A program made the translations under genes and the position numbers. DNA of 64,000 bases from Rhizobium sophorae. GTDB taxonomy: Bacteria > Pseudomonadota > Alphaproteobacteria > Rhizobiales > Rhizobiaceae. The number at the start of each line of letters is the position of its first letter. The stretch's first letter is position 1. The notes beneath the pieces were generated by a model that was not told where the DNA came from, did not search any database, and saw only the letters and a program-made list of their open reading frames with translations. Positions 57,654 through 64,000 of the stretch are shown here, one piece after another. The stretch covers positions 62,001 to 126,000 of the forward strand of contig NZ_JABFCN010000034.1 in the NCBI RefSeq assembly GCF_013087515.1. The letters are read 5' to 3'.

Positions 57654-57920
57654 TCAGAAGCCAGACTGGATGCGCGAGAAGACCAGATTGGTGAAAATCG
57701 AGATCTGCGAGCCGACGAAGGGTGCTGTGACCCCGACCGTGATCAGCACCGCGACGATCTTCGGCACGAAGGTCAGTGTCGCTTCCTGCACCTGGGTCAG
57801 CGCCTGGATCAAGGCAATGACGAGACCCACCACCATTGCCGCGATGACGGCGGGACCGGCGGCAATCAGGACGGTCCAGATTGCCGCCTGAAACAGATCC
57901 AATGCATCAGCTTCATTCAT
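57654..57920 (-). CDS. fliQ: Flagellar export gate protein FliQ
   Basis: This 88-residue protein has two membrane segments (about 14-38 and 52-74) joined by a short loop with QALTQVQEATLTFVPKI, the family signature. It is part of the FliPQR pore. It lies between flgD and flhA on the same strand. Confidence 0.94.
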   Translation of the reverse strand: MNEADALDLFQAAIWTVLIAAGPAVIAAMVVGLVIALIQALTQVQEATLTFVPKIVAVLITVGVTAPFVGSQISIFTNLVFSRIQSGF

Positions 57921-58018
57921 CCGAAGGCAACCTCATATCGCCTTGAAGCGGCCCTGCCGTGGCCGGACCGCCATTGGTTGGTATCACCCCAGTTATGCGC
58001 GCAGCGGCGCCGTGGGTA

Positions 58019-58462
58019 TCAGGTATCGCTGGTGTCGGTCGACGTGGTCGGCGCCTTGTCGGCTATAGTGATTCCCGCCTGCACGAGTATATTCCCGCCA
58101 GCCGTGGTTGTCGCAATGATTCCGTCGGAATAAACCTTGACGGATTCGATGGTGCCCTTGACCTTACCGTCGGCGCTTTCCATGTATTTGCCGACGTAGC
58201 TGCTGGCTTGAGTAAGGCTCGAGCTTGCCAGAAGTGTGTCCAACTTGGTGTTGGTCTGGATCGTCTGTTCGACCTGCGAGAAGCTTGCCAGCTGCGACAT
58301 CTGCTCGCTGGCATCCATCGGATCGGTCGGATCCTGGTTCTTCATCTGCGCGATGAGCAGCTGAAGGAAATTGTCGTAGTTCAGCGTCGCCTTCGTCTGG
58401 GCCGTACTCGTCGTGCTTGTCGTGCTCGACGTGCTCACGTTCGATGTTGCATCTACCGCCAT
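58019..58462 (-). CDS. flgD: Flagellar hook-cap protein FlgD
   Basis: This 147-residue protein has a serine/threonine-rich start (TSNVSTSSTTSTTSTAQ) and the conserved block YDNFLQLLIAQMKNQDPTDPMDASEQMSQLASFSQVEQ near 28-66. The C-terminal part after it is short, so most of the Ig-like domain of larger FlgD proteins is missing, as is usual in Rhizobium. It caps the growing hook and helps FlgE assemble. Its start overlaps the flbT end by ten bases. Confidence 0.92.
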   Translation of the reverse strand: MAVDATSNVSTSSTTSTTSTAQTKATLNYDNFLQLLIAQMKNQDPTDPMDASEQMSQLASFSQVEQTIQTNTKLDTLLASSSLTQASSYVGKYMESADGKVKGTIESVKVYSDGIIATTTAGGNILVQAGITIADKAPTTSTDTSDT

Positions 58463-58902
58463 GGTGCGATCTCCCTACGAATCTGCTCGACCATCGTCGG
58501 CGGCATTTCGTGGTTGTTGAGGATATTGTCTTCGATCGCGTAGAGGCCGCGGATCGCCTTGAGCGCGTCAAAGGCGCGGCCCGTCGAGACGAGCGCATCG
58601 ATGCGCTTCAACTCAGCGAGGATCTCCTCGTTTTTGAAGCAGGAGAGCAGCATGGTGATCGACTTGCGGAACAACGCCGTCGAGTGGTCCTTGCCCTCGG
58701 GGTTAATGAGGATCATCTGCGCGATGAAATAGAGCTGACGCAGCGGTGTCGTGGCGCCCTCCGGCTGGAGGACGTGGTTTTCGAGAAGGAACGTCACATC
58801 ATTCAGGAATTCCAGCGCGACCTTGCGGTCGACGCGCAGGACGGCGCCGTTGATGAAGATTCTTTCTCCGGCTTTCAGAGAAATGCGAAGTGTACTTTTC
58901 AT
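58453..58902 (-). CDS. flbT: Flagellin synthesis regulator FlbT
   Basis: This 149-residue post-transcriptional regulator begins MKSTLRISLKAGERIFINGAVLRVDRK. FlbT in Caulobacter binds the flagellin mRNA leader and limits flagellin before hook completion; in rhizobia its sign may differ. The central segment is FLLENHVLQPEGATTPLRQLYFIAQMILINPEGK. It overlaps flaF upstream by four bases and flgD downstream by ten. Confidence 0.93.
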   Translation of the reverse strand: MKSTLRISLKAGERIFINGAVLRVDRKVALEFLNDVTFLLENHVLQPEGATTPLRQLYFIAQMILINPEGKDHSTALFRKSITMLLSCFKNEEILAELKRIDALVSTGRAFDALKAIRGLYAIEDNILNNHEMPPTMVEQIRREIAPWR

Positions 58903-59246
58903 TTAAGTCCATCCCTGATGATGGTGGTAACGTCGATGATGCCCTGGTAGTTATTAGACTGACGTTTTCTGATCCTGTCGCATTCCTTCAATATCCAGAT
59001 CGCGATCGAGATGAGGTTGGCCCTGAGCCCGATCTCCAGCTGGTTGTCGGGATGTTTGAGATCCTCGATGAAGCTGATCCAGACCCGGCGCGTATAAAAC
59101 AGGGCTTCAATGGCTTCCCGGCCGTATTTTTCCTTTTCGCGCGCCAACGACAGCAGATCTATGGACCGGTCAAGAACCTGCCATTCCCGCTCTTTTGCGT
59201 CGGCCACCGAGTCCTGCATGACTTCGGCATATGAGAACTGATACAT
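58899..59246 (-). CDS. flaF: Flagellin synthesis regulator FlaF
   Basis: This 115-residue, helix-rich protein starts MYQFSYAEVMQDSVADAKEREW. The stretch EKYGREAIEALFYTRRVWISFIEDL is typical of FlaF. It works with FlbT to balance flagellin production and secretion in alphaproteobacteria. It lies between flgL and flbT, overlapping the latter by four bases. Confidence 0.92.
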   Translation of the reverse strand: MYQFSYAEVMQDSVADAKEREWQVLDRSIDLLSLAREKEKYGREAIEALFYTRRVWISFIEDLKHPDNQLEIGLRANLISIAIWILKECDRIRKRQSNNYQGIIDVTTIIRDGLK

Positions 59247-59280
59247 TCATGCATCCTTCTTTATTGCGCGCCTTTGCTCA

Positions 59281-60333
59281 TCAAAGGTAGTTTACAAGAC
59301 TCAACTGCTGGATCTTCGAGACGATCGTGTAAGCCGTTTCAAGTTGCGTTTCCAAAGTCTTGACGAGGGTCGAGGCTTCGTAAGGATCGACGCCCTGGAG
59401 ATCGACGAGCTTGTTCTTGATGATGTTCGATTGAGCGTCGAGAGCGTCGTTGGACTTCTTGACACGCTCCTGCGAAAGGCCGAGCTGGCTTGCCTGGGTA
59501 ACCAGGCCGCTGGTCGCCTTCGCCGTATAGCTGATCGCCTGCTTGGACACCGTGCTCATCGCATCGGTGCTCAGGGTCTGACCCAACAGTGCCGAGGTCA
59601 TCACTGAGGCGAGCGCGAAGTAACGCATGCCCTCGGAATTGGCATTGGTCGAGGATTCGATCACTTCGGAGTTGCTGATGCGGCTCGTCATGTTCTGGTT
59701 CGATGCCTGCGACCAACCAGTCGTCGGATCGGTCCAGGCTGCCTGGCTGAACATCGGCTCCACTGTCGTGGTGATGAAGGTGCTCATTTCGGCGCCGGTC
59801 AGATCCTTGACTGCCTTCGGCGGGACAAGAGCGGCGGCGTAGGCATTCAACTGCGTGACGATGGCGGCACTCGTCGCGGCCGTCTTGTCTGTCAGCGGCT
59901 GCACATCGCTATTGATGCCCGAGAAGAGATATTCGCCGTTTACCATGGTGTTGGCCGTATCCATCATCGTGGACAGGGCGCTGGTCGCCGATTGGATGGC
60001 GACGGTGATGCTGCCGGGATCGTGGCTGCCCTGGAGCGCCGTCAGCTTCGAAACGAGGCCGTCGCCGACGTCCTTCATCTTGGAAAGGCCGAGCTGCGAG
60101 GATTCCATGCGCGCGGTGACAAGCGAGTTGCTTGATTTGATCGACGCTATCCTGTCGACCTCGCGGCTGAAGTCCACGCTCCTGGCGGCGTTGCCGCCGA
60201 GCGACACACCGATATCGGCATAGACTCCCGTCGTCGCTTCCATCGTCGCCTTCGTCATCTGGTTCTGCGCCTGACGGATCGTCAACCGCATCGCATTCTG
60301 AATGGCCGAACTTGAAATAAATGAGCTCTTCAT
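59281..60333 (-). CDS. flgL: Hook-filament junction protein FlgL
   Basis: This 350-residue flagellin-like protein has N- and C-terminal coiled regions. The N-terminus SSAIQNAMRLTIRQAQNQMTKATMEATTG packs in the D0/D1 core, and the C-terminus ends in VKTLETQLETAYTIVSKIQQLSLVNYL. FlgL joins hook to filament after FlgK. It is three bases downstream of flgK. Confidence 0.92.
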   Translation of the reverse strand: MKSSFISSSAIQNAMRLTIRQAQNQMTKATMEATTGVYADIGVSLGGNAARSVDFSREVDRIASIKSSNSLVTARMESSQLGLSKMKDVGDGLVSKLTALQGSHDPGSITVAIQSATSALSTMMDTANTMVNGEYLFSGINSDVQPLTDKTAATSAAIVTQLNAYAAALVPPKAVKDLTGAEMSTFITTTVEPMFSQAAWTDPTTGWSQASNQNMTSRISNSEVIESSTNANSEGMRYFALASVMTSALLGQTLSTDAMSTVSKQAISYTAKATSGLVTQASQLGLSQERVKKSNDALDAQSNIIKNKLVDLQGVDPYEASTLVKTLETQLETAYTIVSKIQQLSLVNYL

Positions 60334-60336
60334 GGC

Positions 60337-61824
60337 TTAACTCGCAATATCCAGCAATGACTTCAACATTTCGTCAACGGCGTTGAGGATCTTGGTCGCC
60401 GCCTTGTAGGACTGCTCTATGTCGAGGAGCAACGTCAGCTCCTCGTCGAGGTTGACGCCCGTCTCGTTGGAATAGGCTTCGTCGGAGCGTGACAGCGCCG
60501 CAGAGGTGTTTTCCGCCGCCGTCGTGGCGTTGCTGCGGTACTGCTCGAGCCAGCCGAGCGAATTCGTGGCGAATTCCATGATGCTGACGTTTGAATCGAT
60601 GCCGGTCGTGGCGTCGAACCCGACCGGCGTCCCCGCCGCTGGATCGAAATCGATGTCGGAGCCCAACGCGGTATAGAGACGATCGAGTTCAGTCGTATAA
60701 CCGCTGGCGCCTGACGTGTTGAGGACGAGGCCGGTGGCGTTGACGCCACCATCGCGCAGGCGCATCGGATCGCCGCCCTGCGAGGTGATGACGCGGTTGC
60801 TGACCGTGATGGTCGCCGCCATGCCGGCAACCGCGGTGGCGCCGGTATCGACCGCGCCGCCGCTCCAGGTGAAGAGGCCTGGCACATAGGCCGGACCGGC
60901 CACCGTGTTCTGCTCCTTGAAGAGCGAGACCAGCCCGCGGGCGACTTCGTCGAGCTGCTTCTGGAAGTTCGGGGCGATTTCGTCGCGCACCTGGAGGAGA
61001 GACTGAAGACTTCCCTGCCCCGTCGTCGTCGAGCCGCTGCCGCGTGGAAGTGCCACACCGTCGATATAGACCGAATTGCCGGTGATGGTCGCGGTATAGA
61101 CATCCTGAGACTTGAACGTCACCTTGCGCGGTATCGTCTCGAAGAGGATCGTCCCGTCAGACGTGCTCAGCACCATGTCGTTATTGTCGCGCGTCGTTGC
61201 GTTGACGCCGACGATCTGCGAAATCTGCTTGAGAGCCTTCTCACGCTCGTCGAGGGCGCCGGATGCATCGGCACCCGAGGCCGTGGCGGTCTTCACCGCA
61301 TTGTTGGCCTTCTCGAAGTCGCTAAGAAGCGTATTCAGCTTATCGACGTCGGTGGCGATCTGCTTGTCGGCAGCGGCGCGAACGTTCTGAACGGATTGCG
61401 AGGCATTGTTCAGCGAGTTGGCGACGTCCTGCGCGGCGGTGATGGCGCCCTGGGCGGCGACGGTGCTGCCCGGCGTTGTGCGGAAGGCCTGAAGCTTCTG
61501 CTGGAAAACACCGAGATAGGTGGATGGCGACGTTTCGTAGTCGTTGCCACCCACGATCGACTTGAGGTCCTCAAGACCGCCGAGCAATGCCTGCTGGGCA
61601 CTGTCCTGAGAGGATGTCTTCAGATATTGGCGCAGCAGCGCCTCTTCCTGCGCGCGGTCGATCTTGACGACCTGCGCGCCATTCAAGGACGTGGTGAGCA
61701 TCGCCTGCCGGCGCACGTAATCTTTGTTGCCCGCATTCGAGATATTGTTCGACACGACACTGCTCTGAGTGCCCGTATTGTTGAATATGTTCTGCGCGGT
61801 ATTAAGTGCTGACGTGAGCGACAT
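60337..61824 (-). CDS. flgK: Hook-filament junction protein FlgK
   Basis: This 495-residue protein starts SLTSALNTAQNIFNNTGTQSSVVSNNISNAGNKDYVRR, the conserved N-terminal FlgK segment. It ends with ETGVNLDEELTLLLDIEQSYKAATKILNAVDEMLKSLLDIAS, the matching C-terminal coil. The middle is variable and glycine/threonine-rich. It is the first junction protein on the hook tip. It lies 19 bases downstream of flgE. Confidence 0.94.
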   Translation of the reverse strand: MSLTSALNTAQNIFNNTGTQSSVVSNNISNAGNKDYVRRQAMLTTSLNGAQVVKIDRAQEEALLRQYLKTSSQDSAQQALLGGLEDLKSIVGGNDYETSPSTYLGVFQQKLQAFRTTPGSTVAAQGAITAAQDVANSLNNASQSVQNVRAAADKQIATDVDKLNTLLSDFEKANNAVKTATASGADASGALDEREKALKQISQIVGVNATTRDNNDMVLSTSDGTILFETIPRKVTFKSQDVYTATITGNSVYIDGVALPRGSGSTTTGQGSLQSLLQVRDEIAPNFQKQLDEVARGLVSLFKEQNTVAGPAYVPGLFTWSGGAVDTGATAVAGMAATITVSNRVITSQGGDPMRLRDGGVNATGLVLNTSGASGYTTELDRLYTALGSDIDFDPAAGTPVGFDATTGIDSNVSIMEFATNSLGWLEQYRSNATTAAENTSAALSRSDEAYSNETGVNLDEELTLLLDIEQSYKAATKILNAVDEMLKSLLDIAS

Positions 61825-61843
61825 GGCTTACCCGGTACCTTGC

Positions 61844-63145
61844 TTATCTCTTGAGGTTGACGAGAACGTCCATAATGTCGGATCCCGTCTGGAACACCTT
61901 GGAATTGGCGGTATAGCTGCGCTGCGATTCGATCATCTCGGTCAGCTCGCCGGCGAGGTCGACGTTCGAGCCTTCGAGAGCGCCTGATTTGATCGTGCCG
62001 AGACCGTTGGTCTGCGGGAAGCCGGTGACGGTGACGCCCGACTGGCCGTTGGCGCTGTAGACGTTGCCGCTCATCAGCGTCAGCTTGTCGGGGCTTGCGA
62101 CATTGGCCAGCGGAATGCGATAAAGCGGCTTGGTGCTGCCGTCTTCGTATTTCGCGTAGACGATGCCGTCGCCGTCAACCGTCACGTCCTTGACCGGGGT
62201 CGCTGCCTGGCCGTTCGGCGTACCGGTGCCGGAGAAGTCGGCACCGAGCTGTGTGAAGGCCGAGAAATCCATGGCAATCGTCTGGCCAGTCACTGGATCG
62301 ACAATGTTAACGGCGCCGGTCGAGGTCATCTTGCCATCGCGGTCGAAGGTCAGCGCTCCGGTGCCGACAGCGGCGGTGGAGTAAGGGAAGGAGGTCGCGC
62401 CGCCGACCGCAGCATCGGCGTTGCGGAACATCGCCACTTCCCAGGTGGCAGCGGTAGCCGGAGGTGCCGGCGGCGGCGCTGCCGCGACTGAGGATTTCGT
62501 GAAGTAGAAGTCGTACATCACCTTGTTGCCGAGACGGTCATAGGCGACCATCGAGACCTTCTTGGTATCGGTCGTCGTCGTGGCGAGGTTTGCACTTGGA
62601 GCCGTCGCGGGAGCGACCGGAGCGATCTTGGCGTTGGAATCGAGGTTGCCCTTGAAGATACCGGATGTCGAGGCAATGGCGGTCAGACCATCCTGGTTGA
62701 CATTGACGGGAACGAGACCATCGAAGCCGTTGACGACGACGGCTGGAGCGCCGGAATCGTAGGAATAGCCCATCAGCATGAAGCCGGCGGCGTTGACGAG
62801 GTTGCCCTCGTCATCCTTGGTAAAGTCGCCGGCGCGGGTCAGCACCGGCGTGCCGTCAGGACCCTGGACGATGAAGAAGCCGTCGCCTGAGATTGCAAGG
62901 TCGGTGCTCGACGTTGTGTAGGAGATATCACCCTGGTCGGAGACGGCCTGACGAACGGAGGTCTGAACGCCGCCGGAATTGTAATTGCCGCCCGAGGAGG
63001 GCAGAACCAGCGACGAGAAGCTCGTCGACACAGCCTTGTAACCGGTGGTGTTAACGTTGGCGATGTTGTCGGCGACGGTGCTGAGGCGGTTGGCCTGAGC
63101 GTTCATCCCCGATACTGCCGTCTTCATGCTGCCGAAAATGCTCAT
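61844..63145 (-). CDS. flgE: Flagellar hook protein FlgE
   Basis: This 433-residue hook subunit opens with SIFGSMKTAVSGMNAQANRLSTVADNIANVNTTGYK, the rod-hook N-terminal motif. It ends with NVDLAGELTEMIESQRSYTANSKVFQTGSDIMDVLVNLKR, the conserved C-terminal helix. The middle is the exposed variable domain and includes a run of A and P (AAAPPPAPPATAA). It is the first structural gene after rem. Confidence 0.95.
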   Translation of the reverse strand: MSIFGSMKTAVSGMNAQANRLSTVADNIANVNTTGYKAVSTSFSSLVLPSSGGNYNSGGVQTSVRQAVSDQGDISYTTSSTDLAISGDGFFIVQGPDGTPVLTRAGDFTKDDEGNLVNAAGFMLMGYSYDSGAPAVVVNGFDGLVPVNVNQDGLTAIASTSGIFKGNLDSNAKIAPVAPATAPSANLATTTTDTKKVSMVAYDRLGNKVMYDFYFTKSSVAAAPPPAPPATAATWEVAMFRNADAAVGGATSFPYSTAAVGTGALTFDRDGKMTSTGAVNIVDPVTGQTIAMDFSAFTQLGADFSGTGTPNGQAATPVKDVTVDGDGIVYAKYEDGSTKPLYRIPLANVASPDKLTLMSGNVYSANGQSGVTVTGFPQTNGLGTIKSGALEGSNVDLAGELTEMIESQRSYTANSKVFQTGSDIMDVLVNLKR

Positions 63146-63243
63146 CTGAAAACCTCGTTTTACCTGTTATGCACGAGAGTATTTGTCGGGCCTTGCGTGA
63201 AGCTGTCTGTCATGCGAGCGGCGAGGCCGGATATCGAAGTTCA

Positions 63244-63260
63244 GCCGGGCGCCGCCCGGC
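63244..63260 (-). other. Short GC hairpin after rem
   Basis: GCCGGGC and GCCCGGC flank a three-base loop, 8 bases after the rem stop codon. There is no T-run, so it may only slow transcription or protect the rem mRNA before flgE. Confidence 0.5.
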
Positions 63261-63267
63261 CGAGAAA

Positions 63268-63939
63268 TCAGGCCCAATCGATGCAGTAACCAAGGAAGCG
63301 CTTGGAATCGACCGGATCGACGCCGAGCTTCTTGCGCAACTTCTTGCGCAGCTTCGAGATGTGGCTTTCGACGACGTTCTCCTCGACCTCTTCATCGAAG
63401 ATGCCGTAGATGGCGTTGAAGATCTGGGTCTTGGTGACCCGGCGGCCGCGATTGGCGATCAAATATTCGAGGATGCGGCGCTCGCGCCGGGGAAGTGCGA
63501 AGACCTCGCCGTTGATCTCGGGGTCACGACCATCCGAGAAGACGCGGATCCCGCCGATCTCGGTGTAATTGGTGATCGCCTTCAGCCGGCGGCGGATCGC
63601 AGCCGCCCTTGCGAGGATCTCGCGGGGATGCACCGGTTTGCGCACCACGTCGTCGACACCGCAATCGAAAAGCGCAAGAGTGTTTTCGAGCGAGTGCTGG
63701 TCGCTGACCGCAATCACCGGCGCCATCGACCGATCCCGGATCGCCCGGGGCAGTTCGAAGTTGCGCTGGCCCTGGCCGATCAGAAAGGCCTCGACTGCAG
63801 CTATATCGGAATCGGCAGCGGTCTGTACCCACTCGCCAAATTCCGCTGGATCAAAGCCGGTGGAGGGAATGCCCTCACGACCGAACAGAGATGTGTATCC
63901 ATCCTTCACGAGCTCACGCTCATCAACCACTACGATCAT
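63268..63939 (-). CDS. rem: Motility transcriptional activator Rem
   Basis: This is a 223-residue OmpR-type regulator. Residues 1-120 look like a receiver domain, but after the third strand (DIAAVEAFLIG) the usual phosphorylated aspartate is Glu50, so it probably works without phosphorylation. Residues about 130-223 are the winged helix (PRRERRILEYLIANRGRRVTKTQIFNAIYG). In S. meliloti Rem switches on class II flagellar genes during exponential growth. It heads this run, 122 bases before flgE. The promoter lies beyond 63940, at the window edge. Confidence 0.92.
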   Translation of the reverse strand: MIVVVDERELVKDGYTSLFGREGIPSTGFDPAEFGEWVQTAADSDIAAVEAFLIGQGQRNFELPRAIRDRSMAPVIAVSDQHSLENTLALFDCGVDDVVRKPVHPREILARAAAIRRRLKAITNYTEIGGIRVFSDGRDPEINGEVFALPRRERRILEYLIANRGRRVTKTQIFNAIYGIFDEEVEENVVESHISKLRKKLRKKLGVDPVDSKRFLGYCIDWA

Positions 63940-64000
63940 TCGTCCGCCTCCGAATCAGTGTGGCACTTCGATGATCTATGGGTACGAATCGCACGAATCG

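Overview
The window is a stretch of alphaproteobacterial chromosome, almost certainly from a Rhizobium of the etli/leguminosarum group. The GC-rich coding style, the Rhizobiales intergenic repeats, a tRNA-His of the alphaproteobacterial type, and gene orders that match (from memory) two Sinorhizobium meliloti blocks support this. Those blocks are phasin-cbrA-acsA2-potFGHI-regulator-aceA, and rem-flgEKL-flaF-flbT-flgD-fliQ-flhA-fliR next to the aglREFGAK and zwf-pgl-edd genes.

Region 1 (1-8510) is an accessory segment on the 3' side of tRNA-His. It holds a Ti-type TraA relaxase of 1545 residues with two tandem BID-like C-terminal modules, and no other conjugation genes. TraA is bracketed by two full-length paralogous nucleotidyltransferase-HEPN fusion proteins. 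Between the first fusion gene and traA lies a frameshifted parDE toxin-antitoxin relic. Between the second fusion gene and the tRNA lies an internally deleted IS481-family transposase relic, which also supplies the last codons of that gene. The segment reads as a decaying integrated element, and it is the most unusual part of the window.

Region 2 (8520-31160) is conserved chromosome. It holds a phasin, the multi-PAS histidine kinase CbrA, acetoacetyl-CoA synthetase, an AsmA-family protein, the putrescine importer PotFGHI, a short-chain-acyl-type regulator divergent from isocitrate lyase, a LysR regulator, two chemoreceptors and a few small proteins. Polyhydroxybutyrate and acetyl-CoA metabolism is the common theme: the phasin and acsA2 promoters share a TGC-N3-GCA motif, and the regulator-aceA promoter carries phased TTTACAAA repeats.

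Region 3 (31160-40600) has a BaiN-like flavoprotein, a gamma-glutamylputrescine synthetase/oxidase pair that would use imported putrescine, the Entner-Doudoroff genes zwf-pgl-edd, and a PilZ-like protein. Region 4 (40700-48600) is the alpha-glucoside system aglKAGFE with divergent aglR and two palindromic LacI-type operators. folD and two polysaccharide genes (a Wzz-like protein and a WecG/TagA-type transferase) follow.

Region 5 (52790-64000, all minus strand) is a tightly packed late part of the flagellar cluster. It runs from the transcriptional activator rem through hook, hook-filament junction, regulatory and export genes to export-chaperone-like and rod-binding genes. Several adjacent genes overlap by a few bases, so they are probably translationally coupled.
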